DNA of 8,289 nucleotides from contig CAYMKE010000140.1 of assembly GCA_964390955.1 (NCBI GenBank), positions 1 to 8,289 of the forward strand. The letters are read 5' to 3'. Each line of letters starts with the position of its first letter. Position 1 is the stretch's first letter. This stretch comes from CAYMKE01 sp964390955 (GTDB lineage Bacteria; Bacteroidota; Bacteroidia; Bacteroidales; JBBRXJ01). Below are positions 1-6,744 of this stretch, in pieces. The notes beneath the pieces are model-generated. The model did not search any database. It had not been told where the DNA came from and worked only from the letters and a program-made list of their open reading frames with translations. A program made the translations under genes and the position numbers.

Positions 1-104
1 GGCTTAGGCGCCTTGCATCTGCACAAAGCTAATGGTATGAATGTTCCGGGTTAATGCGGGAATCCAGGAAAAATGATGAATTAAACAATAATTAACAGGC
101 TACA
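1..104. other. Non-coding flank next to intron-like remnant
   Basis: No open reading frame, tRNA or rRNA is recognisable in this edge stretch. If the group II intron reading of the neighbouring element is right, this is the 3' exon side, with the junction near 104/105 on the minus strand. It contains a GGCGCC palindrome (positions 8-13) and a weak TTCC/GGAA inverted pair around 44-62. It is more GC-rich over its first 60 bases than the genes that follow. A gene entering from outside the window cannot be excluded. Confidence 0.4.
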
Positions 105-196
105 ATCGAGGCTGCCGACAGGCTTTTACCCTCCCGGAGAACCTCTCGCACCACCAGGCATACGTGAGCTACGCTCGTGCACATACCTGGCGGTTC
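105..196 (-). mobile_element. Group II intron 3' end (domains V-VI), truncated remnant
   Basis: Read on the minus strand, this begins GAACCGCC and continues to GGTGGTGCGAGAGG, a pairing I associate with domain V of many bacterial group II introns. The fold is seen directly. A 9-bp proximal helix pairs 194-186 with 150-158. A two-base bulge (160-159) lies on the 3' side, where domain V normally has one. A 6-bp distal helix pairs 185-180 with 161-166. A domain VI-like hairpin follows: 145-142 with 108-111, then 137-130 with 115-122 with one mismatch, around a GTAAAAG loop. The element ends in GAT at 105, fitting the usual AY intron terminus. Two things are odd: the tip of domain V is a 13-base loop instead of a GNRA-type tetraloop, and the branch-point A is unclear (A113 is the best candidate). 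recQ ends at 334, so there is no room upstream for a full ribozyme or a maturase. A 5'-truncated copy or degenerate relic is the likeliest reading. Confidence 0.62.
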
Positions 197-238
197 AATA
201 ACCATCAACACCTCTCTCCATTCCGGAAGAAGAGCAAA

Positions 239-254
239 GCAGAACCCCTTCTGC
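239..254. repeat. Perfect 6-bp hairpin with CCCC loop
   Basis: GCAGAA (239-244) pairs exactly with TTCTGC (249-254) around a four-base loop. On the minus strand it lies about 80 bases past the recQ stop and is followed by a pyrimidine-rich stretch (TTTGCTCTTCTTCC). It could be a weak terminator for recQ, or part of the intron-like element just downstream on that strand. The sequence alone does not decide. Confidence 0.4.
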
Positions 255-262
255 ATAGTACT

Positions 263-282
263 GTTTACAAACGTTTACAAAC
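263..282. repeat. Perfect tandem repeat of GTTTACAAAC (two copies)
   Basis: Two exact copies of a 10-bp unit lie head to tail at 263-272 and 273-282. Each unit is nearly palindromic: its reverse complement is GTTTGTAAAC, differing only in the central two bases. The spacing of about one helical turn is what a protein-binding site would have, but replication slippage gives the same pattern. The 10-bp palindrome TTACCGGTAA lies just beyond, at 290-299. Confidence 0.5.
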
Positions 283-304
283 AAGAATTTTACCGGTAAG
301 GCCC

Positions 305-312
305 TAAAAAAA
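305..312 (-). terminator. T8 tract downstream of recQ, possible weak terminator
   Basis: On the minus strand a run of eight T begins 21 bases after the recQ stop codon. The only stem found before it is an AT-rich ATAAAC/GTTTAT pair with a loop of about 29 bases that includes the end of recQ. That is a poor hairpin, so intrinsic termination here is only a possibility. Confidence 0.25.
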
Positions 313-333
313 ACAGATAAACAAATCCATTTC

Positions 334-2241
334 TCAGGCATGCCATCTCAGTTTATTCTCATCATCATATTCAATCTTATGATTATCCAAAAGCCATTGG
401 AGTACTTTCATAACTTTGGTCTGATCATGTTTGATATGATCTATCAATTCATCGGTTAACAACGCATTATTTTCAAAAATTATTGATTTGATATCTTTTA
501 ATATCAGGTCAAATTCATACTGGCTTACCCCTACTTCATTTCTTTTTTGACAATAATCGCATTGGCCGCAACGCTTCGTCTCTGTTTCTCCAAAATATGA
601 CAAAAGCAATTGGCTTCTGCATTTATTGTCTTTTTTTGCATATTGAATGATCGCTTCAATTTTATCCGAATAATTTAATTTTCTTTCCTTGTAGTGTTCT
701 TTTGAAAAATACAGTGAATTCACCGGCAGCCGTTCTTCTGTATAAATAATCAAGGGTGAGCGTTTTTGAGGAATGTAATGTATAACATTCATGGCACTGA
801 GTTTTTTAAGATATTCATAAATAGCCTGACGATTGGTTTTAGACAATAAAGCGAGATAATCTTCATCTATTGCAGTATATTCAGTAAATAGCCCTGTATA
901 TGAACGCAATAACAGTTTAATAAAATGATCGAAATCTACATTTGACACCTGGAATTTATAAAGATCATCCCTGTTTAAGGTAAAATATATCCGCGAAGGA
1001 TTATTTATTTCATCAGTGACTTCAATATACCCTTCATATTGAAGAAATTTTAAACTATTATAAATCGTCATAACATTGAATTTATACTTTGATGCAAATT
1101 CAGAAATTTTAAAATTAAACGACTGGTTTTTGCCGCTTCCGACAGGTATCTGAAAATGATTTCCCAGCGCTTCATAGATTTGCTTTATGGATTTGATTTC
1201 AGGAAAATTATCCTTAAGCCTTTTTTGCGCCTTTGCAATGTCTGTATCATTACACAGTAATACAGCAAATGCTTTGTTTCCGTCACGCCCTGCTCTTCCG
1301 GCTTCCTGGTAATACTCTTCCAGGGAATCAGGGAGGTCATAGTGGATGACGCTCCGTACATTCGCTTTGTCAATCCCCATTCCAAATGCATTGGTGGATA
1401 CAATTACCCTGCATTGCCCGTTGGTCCACCGTTTTTGTTTTTCATCGCGTATTGATGTTGATAACCCGCCGTGATAGTAATCCGCTGAAATTTTATGTTG
1501 CTTTAAGAGCGATGCCAGTTCTTTAGTCCTTTTCCTGGTTCTGGCATATACAATTCCACTTTCTCTTACAGATGTAAGCAGTTTAAGAAGGTATTTCTGT
1601 TTGTCTTCCGAATGATTAACCCAGTATACAAGGTTTTTTCGCTCGAAACTGCTTTTTAATACATTCGGGGTTTTAAATTTCAATTTTTCCTGGATGTCAT
1701 TAACAACCCCCGGAGTAGCGCTGGCTGTAAGGGCAAGGACAGGTGCATCAGGCAATTGCGTACGAAGGTCTGAAATCTTTAAATATGAAGGCCTGAAATC
1801 ATATCCCCACTGCGAAATACAATGTGCTTCATCTACAACAATCATATTAACCTTCATTTTTTCGATTCTTACCTTAAAAAGTTCGGTTTGTACGCGTTCA
1901 GGAGAGCAATATAAGAACTTATATCCACCGTATATACAATTATCCAAAGCAATTTTTATTTCCTCACGGGTCATGCCGGAATAAATCGCTACAGCTTTAA
2001 TATCCAGTTGTCTTAAACGGTCAACCTGGTCTTTCATAAGTGCAATCAAAGGAGTGATCACAATTGCTGTTCCTTCTTCGGCAATGGCAGGAACCTGGAA
2101 TGTTATGGATTTTCCCCCGCCTGTTGGCATCAGCACGAGCGTGTCTTTCCCTTCATGAACCGACCGGATCACTTCTTCCTGTAAAGGTTTAAAATGACTA
2201 AAACCCCAGTATTTTATTAATATTTGATGATATTGATTCAT
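334..2241 (-). CDS. recQ: ATP-dependent DNA helicase, RecQ family
   Basis: A 635-residue superfamily 2 helicase that unwinds DNA 3' to 5' during recombination and repair in the cytoplasm. The motifs are complete: motif 0 around 14-25 (GF..F..LQ), Walker A PTGGGKS at 39-45, motif Ia around 63-72, DEAH at 137-140 followed by the RecQ aromatic loop (CISQWGYDFRPSY), TASAT at 172-176, motif V around 279-291 and QEAGRAGRDG at 312-321. The zinc site is C541, C558, C561 and C564, spaced as in E. coli RecQ (C-x16-C-x2-C-x2-C). Unlike E. coli RecQ, where zinc follows the helicase core directly, about 190 residues (350-540) intervene, including a winged-helix-like part near 374-432. The C-terminus (about 573-635) is a second helical, winged-helix-like segment; I see no clear HRDC domain. 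Start ATG at 2241 gives the expected N-terminus. It is transcribed away from guaB. Confidence 0.95.
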   Translation of the reverse strand: MNQYHQILIKYWGFSHFKPLQEEVIRSVHEGKDTLVLMPTGGGKSITFQVPAIAEEGTAIVITPLIALMKDQVDRLRQLDIKAVAIYSGMTREEIKIALDNCIYGGYKFLYCSPERVQTELFKVRIEKMKVNMIVVDEAHCISQWGYDFRPSYLKISDLRTQLPDAPVLALTASATPGVVNDIQEKLKFKTPNVLKSSFERKNLVYWVNHSEDKQKYLLKLLTSVRESGIVYARTRKRTKELASLLKQHKISADYYHGGLSTSIRDEKQKRWTNGQCRVIVSTNAFGMGIDKANVRSVIHYDLPDSLEEYYQEAGRAGRDGNKAFAVLLCNDTDIAKAQKRLKDNFPEIKSIKQIYEALGNHFQIPVGSGKNQSFNFKISEFASKYKFNVMTIYNSLKFLQYEGYIEVTDEINNPSRIYFTLNRDDLYKFQVSNVDFDHFIKLLLRSYTGLFTEYTAIDEDYLALLSKTNRQAIYEYLKKLSAMNVIHYIPQKRSPLIIYTEERLPVNSLYFSKEHYKERKLNYSDKIEAIIQYAKKDNKCRSQLLLSYFGETETKRCGQCDYCQKRNEVGVSQYEFDLILKDIKSIIFENNALLTDELIDHIKHDQTKVMKVLQWLLDNHKIEYDDENKLRWHA

Positions 2242-2367
2242 TTTTTTTTATAATCTTATAATAAAACTGCCTGTTTGTATGTTACAACAAAAAACATTTG
2301 TCTAAAATTTTATTAGGACGTATAATTTTTATATTTTGGCAACTTTAATTTATAAAAATATTTTTAA
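2242..2367. promoter_or_regulatory. Divergent recQ/guaB intergenic region with candidate guaB promoter
   Basis: This AT-rich 126-bp gap separates two divergent genes and must hold both promoters. For guaB, TTTG at 2297-2300 could be the -33 element of the Bacteroidota housekeeping promoter (TTTG, about 20 bases, TAnnTTTG). The -7 element would be one of the imperfect matches TATAATTT (2321-2328), TAATTTTT (2323-2330) or TATTTTG (2332-2338). None is exact, so the precise site is uncertain. I could not pick a matching pair for recQ. No riboswitch or leader fold is evident, and no Shine-Dalgarno precedes either start, which is normal in this phylum. Confidence 0.35.
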
Positions 2368-3840
2368 ATGACATTTGAATCTGACAAAATTGTTTCTGAA
2401 GGATTAACTTTTGATGATGTGTTGCTAATCCCGGCACATTCTGAAATATTGCCGAAAGATACAAAGTTGAATACAAAGTTTTCTAAAAACATAACAATAA
2501 ATATTCCTATTGTATCGGCAGCTATGGATACTGTAACAGAAGCAGGGTTAGCCATCGCTTTGGCAAGAGAAGGGGGGATTGGTGTAATCCATAAAAATAT
2601 GAGCATTGAAGAGCAGGCGCACGAAGTAAAAAAAGTAAAGCGTGCAGAAAATGTCATGATCAATGAACCTATTGCCATAACAAAAGACAAAAAAGTAAAG
2701 GATGTTTTAAATTTAATGAGTGATTATAAAATTGGCGGAATACCAGTTGTGGATGACCAACAAAAACTTATAGGCATCGTTACAAACAGGGATTTAAGAT
2801 TTGAGAACAATATTGAACGCCCGGTTGAAGAAGTGATGACCAAAGAGTCTATTATCACCACCTCCCGGGAAACCAACCTTAAAGAAGCAGCCCAGATATT
2901 ACAAAAACATAAAATTGAAAAACTTCCTGTAGTCAATAAAGACAATGAACTCATAGGCCTGATCACATATAAAGACATTACCAAAACAAAAGACCGCCCC
3001 AATGCCTGTAAAGATGGACGGGGGCAACTAAGAGTTGCAGCAGCCGTGGGTATTGGTGATATGGGGTTTGAACGTGCCAAACAACTCATAGATGCTAATG
3101 TGGATGCCATAGTGATAGATACGGCACACGGCCATAATCAGAATGTATTGGACACGTTAATAAGAATAAAAAAACACGTCCCCGAAGCCGAAGTGATTGC
3201 CGGAAATATTGCTACCGCCAAAGCTGCAAGAGACCTGTGTAAATCAGGTGCAGACGCTGTTAAAGTGGGCATTGGCCCCGGCTCTATTTGTACGACAAGG
3301 ATCATTGCAGGGGTGGGGGTCCCACAGTTATCAGCAATCTATGACATCTATAAAGAATTACAGGGAACCGGTGTGCCAATTATTGCAGACGGGGGCATTA
3401 GATACTCAGGGGATATTGTAAAAGCACTTGCCGGAGGAGCCAGCAATGTAATGGTCGGATCATTAATTGCCGGTGTCGAAGAATCTCCCGGAGAAACGAT
3501 CATATACAGTGGAAGAAAGTTTAAAGCATACCGTGGAATGGGGTCAATGGAAGCAATGCATGAGGGCTCCAGTGATCGTTACTTCCAGGATGCAAACAAA
3601 GATCAGAATAAATTTGTTCCCGAAGGTATTTCAGCGAGAGTTCCCTATAAAGGAACATTATCTGAAGTCATTTACCAAATGCTTGGTGGCATAAGATCCG
3701 GAATGGGATATTGCGGTGCCAAAGATATAATGGAATTGCAAAAAGCCCAATTCATACGGGTCACTAAAGCCGGAATTGCTGAAAGCCATCCTCATGATAT
3801 TACCATTACACGGGAAGCTCCTAATTATACTCGTGAATAA
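2368..3840 (+). CDS. guaB: Inosine-5'-monophosphate dehydrogenase
   Basis: Oxidises IMP to XMP with NAD+, the committed step of GMP synthesis, in the cytoplasm as a tetramer or octamer. The 490 residues match the usual bacterial length. The TIM-barrel start is seen as LTFDDVLLIPA near residue 13, followed by the SAAMDTVTE motif. A pair of CBS domains, where purine nucleotides regulate bacterial IMPDH, is inserted at about 96-205. The catalytic loop GSICTTR carries the nucleophile Cys308. The IMP-binding segment ADGGIRYSGD follows, then the flap (RGMGS) and the Arg404-Tyr405 pair that activates water. The end, ESHPHDITITREAPNY, resembles Bacteroidota homologues I remember. No residue needed for catalysis appears missing. 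It leads the plus-strand run and sits 38 bp before the foldase gene with no hairpin terminator between them, so read-through into the foldase genes is likely. Confidence 0.97.
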   Translation: MTFESDKIVSEGLTFDDVLLIPAHSEILPKDTKLNTKFSKNITINIPIVSAAMDTVTEAGLAIALAREGGIGVIHKNMSIEEQAHEVKKVKRAENVMINEPIAITKDKKVKDVLNLMSDYKIGGIPVVDDQQKLIGIVTNRDLRFENNIERPVEEVMTKESIITTSRETNLKEAAQILQKHKIEKLPVVNKDNELIGLITYKDITKTKDRPNACKDGRGQLRVAAAVGIGDMGFERAKQLIDANVDAIVIDTAHGHNQNVLDTLIRIKKHVPEAEVIAGNIATAKAARDLCKSGADAVKVGIGPGSICTTRIIAGVGVPQLSAIYDIYKELQGTGVPIIADGGIRYSGDIVKALAGGASNVMVGSLIAGVEESPGETIIYSGRKFKAYRGMGSMEAMHEGSSDRYFQDANKDQNKFVPEGISARVPYKGTLSEVIYQMLGGIRSGMGYCGAKDIMELQKAQFIRVTKAGIAESHPHDITITREAPNYTRE

Positions 3841-3868
3841 ATAATAAAAGTTAAATAATTTTTAAAAA

Positions 3869-3888
3869 ATGAATAAAAATGAATAAAA
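3869..3888 (+). repeat. Tandem duplication of start region (ATGAATAAAA twice)
   Basis: The 10-bp unit ATGAATAAAA occurs at 3869-3878 and again at 3879-3888. The first ATG opens a five-codon frame that stops at 3884-3886, overlapping the real start at 3879 in another frame. A third ATG, in frame with 3879, follows at 3891. The pattern is what replication slippage across a start site would leave; the short frame could also modulate initiation. Confidence 0.6.
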
Positions 3889-5870
3889 AAATGAAAAAAA
3901 GAAACATTATTATAGTACTCTTATCTTTTGCATATTTATTTTGTTTCGCTCAAACAAATGAAGAGGTATTTATAACAATTGAAGGGCCAAACACGCATGA
4001 AGAAGTTACAAAATCTGAATTTGAATGGATTTATTCAAAAAATAATACAACAATAGCTCTTGACACTATAAACTCTGCTAAAGAATATCTTGATCTGTTT
4101 ATTAATTTTAAAATAAAAGTATTAGAAGCCGAAGCGCTTGGATACGATACCATGCCCTCCTTTATTGATGAGTACGGAAGATATAAAGATAAACTTGCAG
4201 AGCCTTATCTCACAAGTGAAGAAAAGAAAAACGAGCTTTTAACCAATGCATATAAGTTTAAAAAAGAAGCAGTACATGCAAGCCATATACTCGTAAAAGT
4301 TGACTTTAACAAGGTTACACCTGAAGATACACTTCGTGCATATAAAAAAATAAACGAAATAAGAGACAGAATTATCCAGGGCGAACCATTTGAAAAAGTC
4401 GCACGAGCCACTTCAGACGATCCTTCTGTTAAACGGAATGGCGGAGACCTCGGATACTTTACAGTGTTTAAATTTCCTTATAACTTTGAAAAAAAGGCAC
4501 ATGAATTGCCGGAAGGAAAACTCTCCAAACCATTTAAAACAAATTATGGATACCATCTGATCAAAGTTCACAATAAAAAAGAAGCACAGGGAGAAATAAA
4601 AGCAGCTCATATAATGAAATTCACACCCAAGGGCATGTCACAGGATGAAATTGATTCCGTTGAAAACATCATCAATGATATTTATAAAAAACTACAAGAT
4701 GGAGCAGATTTTGCAGAATTAGTTAAAGAATATTCAGATGATAAACGGTCTGCAAAAAACAATGGTGAATTGAAATGGTTTAATATGGGTGAAATGGTTC
4801 CTGTATTCGAAGAAGCAGCATATGACCTTGAAGAAAACGGTGACATCTCCAAACCTGTGAAAACACGATTTGGATTTCATATTATAAAACGTATTGATAA
4901 AAAAGATATCCCACCATTTGAAGAAATAAAAAATGAATTCGAAGATAAAATTGAAAGAGGTGTCGGGGGACAAATCATTCAAAATCACTTTATCAGTCAG
5001 TTAAAAGAAAAATATGAATACAAACAATACAAAAACAATCTTAATAAGATTATAAATATGTTAGATTCGACTGGTTATTTTAATAATACATGGACTTTCA
5101 ATACCAATTCCTCATCACTTGAAGGCAAACTCATTGAATTTGGAGACACGGTCTTTACACAAAAAGACATGGCCAAATACCTTAATAAATTAAAAACAAA
5201 AGGGAGATGGAAAAAAACTCCCAAGAAAATATTTGTTGATCAAATGTTTAAACGTTTCGCAGATGATAAGACCATAAACTATGAAAAATCATTGCTTGAT
5301 GAAAAATATCCTAAATTAAGGCATTTATTACAGGAATATCATGACGGTATACTCCTGTTTAACATAATGGACGATAAAGTGTGGTCAAAAGCTGTGAAAG
5401 ATACCACTGGGATCAAGGATTTTTATGAGTCTAATAAAAAGAAATATATGTGGGATGACCGGGTCAGGGTTACAATATATGAATGCCCCGGTGAAGAAAC
5501 TGCTAAAACCACAGAAAAATATGCACGCAAAAAAGAGAAAAAAGGGTATACAGATGAAGATATAAAACAAATGGTCAAAAAGAAAGAAGGAAAAGAAATA
5601 ACCATAGAAAACAAGATATTTGCCAGGGGTGAAAACGAAAAAATAGATAACCTTAAATGGGAGGAAGGAATTTCAGATTTCTATGATAAACAGGGCTCGG
5701 TAATGTTAATACAAATTGATGAAGTGCTTCCCAGCCAACCCAAAGAATTTGAAGAAGCACGGGGTCTTGTTACTTCAGATTACCAGGACTATCTCGAAAA
5801 GAAATGGTTGGAAGAACTCAGGCAAAAATATAAAATTACCATTAACGAAAAAATGCTTGAAGAATTATAA
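3879..5870 (+). CDS. Periplasmic peptidylprolyl isomerase, multi-parvulin (PpiC/SurA type)
   Basis: A 663-residue exported foldase expected to isomerise Xaa-Pro bonds and chaperone envelope proteins. The N-terminus (NKKMKKRN, then a hydrophobic stretch to about 23) is a signal peptide, probably cut after Ala24 before Gln25; there is no lipobox. A helical SurA-N-like region spans about 25-130. Parvulin domain 1 (about 132-233) has ASHIL with His136, the DDPS...GGDLGYF loop and GYHLIK with His226. Domain 2 (about 239-342) has AAHIM with His244, the DDKRS...NGELKWF loop and GFHIIK with His334. Both keep the histidine pair typical of active parvulins. The region 343-522 is a mostly charged linker with no recognised domain. 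At about 523-625 there is a third parvulin-like segment without either histidine signature, leading into an EEARG...DYQ..LE..W closing helix of the SurA fold. Start 3879 is chosen; 3891 in the same frame also gives a good leader. It is probably cotranscribed with guaB and the next two genes. Confidence 0.88.
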   Translation: MNKKMKKRNIIIVLLSFAYLFCFAQTNEEVFITIEGPNTHEEVTKSEFEWIYSKNNTTIALDTINSAKEYLDLFINFKIKVLEAEALGYDTMPSFIDEYGRYKDKLAEPYLTSEEKKNELLTNAYKFKKEAVHASHILVKVDFNKVTPEDTLRAYKKINEIRDRIIQGEPFEKVARATSDDPSVKRNGGDLGYFTVFKFPYNFEKKAHELPEGKLSKPFKTNYGYHLIKVHNKKEAQGEIKAAHIMKFTPKGMSQDEIDSVENIINDIYKKLQDGADFAELVKEYSDDKRSAKNNGELKWFNMGEMVPVFEEAAYDLEENGDISKPVKTRFGFHIIKRIDKKDIPPFEEIKNEFEDKIERGVGGQIIQNHFISQLKEKYEYKQYKNNLNKIINMLDSTGYFNNTWTFNTNSSSLEGKLIEFGDTVFTQKDMAKYLNKLKTKGRWKKTPKKIFVDQMFKRFADDKTINYEKSLLDEKYPKLRHLLQEYHDGILLFNIMDDKVWSKAVKDTTGIKDFYESNKKKYMWDDRVRVTIYECPGEETAKTTEKYARKKEKKGYTDEDIKQMVKKKEGKEITIENKIFARGENEKIDNLKWEEGISDFYDKQGSVMLIQIDEVLPSQPKEFEEARGLVTSDYQDYLEKKWLEELRQKYKITINEKMLEEL

Positions 5871-5885
5871 ATTGCATTATATCCT

Positions 5886-6740
5886 GTGAAATATATTATA
5901 AAATATTCATTTGTATTATTTATCTTATTCATTTTAAGTACATGTGATGAATTGCGAAAAAACAAAAATGAAGCACCTGTTGTAAAGGTGTATGACAAAG
6001 CCCTTTACAACTCAGATGTCGCTGCAATCATTCCCAAAGGAGTGCGGCATCAGGATAGTCTGCAACTTTCAAAACAATATATTTATCAATGGATTAAAAA
6101 CCAGCTTTTACTAAAAAAAGCTGAATTAAACCTGACAGACGAGGAAAAAGAAGTATCACAAGAGATTGAAGATTACAGAACATCATTGTTAATCTATAAA
6201 TACAAAGACAAACTCATAAAGCAAAAACTTGATACAACCTTATCTGAGGATGAAATCATATCATATTATTCTAAAAATAAAAATAACTTTAAATTACAAA
6301 ATACCATTGTCAAAGCTGTATATGCTAAAATACCACTTGTATATTCAGGACTTGAAAATCTAAAGCATTGGTGTGATACAAATAATAAAAAAACAAAAAA
6401 GCTGAATTCATATTGTCAAAAATATGCAACAGAGTTTAATCAAAAAAAAGATCAATGGATAGAAATTGGTGAATTGAAAAACTTTCTAAAAAGTGACGCG
6501 CGGGATTTATTAAATAATGTAAACAAAGGACAGGTAATTGAATCAAAAGATGAATCATTTTATTATTTAATATACATCATTGACAAAAGAGATAAAAATG
6601 AAATAGCACCATTAAAATATGTCATAGAAAGAATAAAAAACATCCTCATCAACAAAAATAAAAACTTATTTTTAAGGAATCTGGAAGAACAAATATATAG
6701 CAATGCAATTAATAATGGCAACATTAAATTTTATAAATAA
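5886..6740 (+). CDS. Putative lipoprotein, SurA/parvulin-like without active-site motifs
   Basis: A 284-residue protein with a GTG start 15 bp after the preceding stop; no upstream ATG fits. The leader (basic KYIIKYS, hydrophobic VLFILFIL) ends LSTC, so Cys20 is a candidate lipidation site, although Thr just before the Cys is less usual than Ala, Gly or Ser. I do not recognise a named family, but the layout matches the foldases on either side. There is a helical N-terminal region (about 45-125), then YYSKNKNNF and a strand-like segment near 127-150. The middle is very degenerate, where a parvulin domain would lie. A YYLIYIIDKR strand follows near 226, and the closing P(L)KYVIERIKNIL helix pair ends the protein, typical of PpiC/SurA proteins. 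No ASHIL-like or GFHII-like motif is present, so isomerase activity is unlikely. A membrane-anchored chaperone or holdase partner is the inference. Confidence 0.7.
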   Translation: MKYIIKYSFVLFILFILSTCDELRKNKNEAPVVKVYDKALYNSDVAAIIPKGVRHQDSLQLSKQYIYQWIKNQLLLKKAELNLTDEEKEVSQEIEDYRTSLLIYKYKDKLIKQKLDTTLSEDEIISYYSKNKNNFKLQNTIVKAVYAKIPLVYSGLENLKHWCDTNNKKTKKLNSYCQKYATEFNQKKDQWIEIGELKNFLKSDARDLLNNVNKGQVIESKDESFYYLIYIIDKRDKNEIAPLKYVIERIKNILINKNKNLFLRNLEEQIYSNAINNGNIKFYK

Positions 6741-6744
6741 ATAT

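Noticed and set aside
105..196. tRNA or small regulatory RNA gene in the structured GC-rich segment
   Set aside because: There is no cloverleaf, anticodon arm or CCA end, and the helix-bulge-helix plus following hairpin fits group II intron domains V-VI better.
201..262. C-terminal remnant of an intron-encoded reverse transcriptase on the minus strand
   Set aside because: The three minus-strand frames give only short peptides without any maturase or HNH motif I recognise, so it cannot be supported.
1694..1984. 96-codon plus-strand frame opposite recQ
   Set aside because: It lies wholly antisense to well-conserved helicase motifs (Walker A to DEAH region) and has no recognisable protein features; it is a shadow frame.
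2724..3110. 128-codon minus-strand frame opposite guaB
   Set aside because: It overlaps the CBS and barrel coding region of guaB, is Ser/Leu-rich low-complexity sequence and matches no family.
6428..6455. A8 run in the lipoprotein gene as a phase-variable switch
   Set aside because: Poly-A runs are common in AT-rich lysine-coding sequence here, and the frame is open on both sides; nothing else points to switching.
6703..6744. Upstream ATG as the SurA-like protein start
   Set aside because: It adds 14 residues before a normal signal peptide and would overlap the preceding gene by 38 bp; ATG 6745 gives a clean leader and a 4-bp gap.
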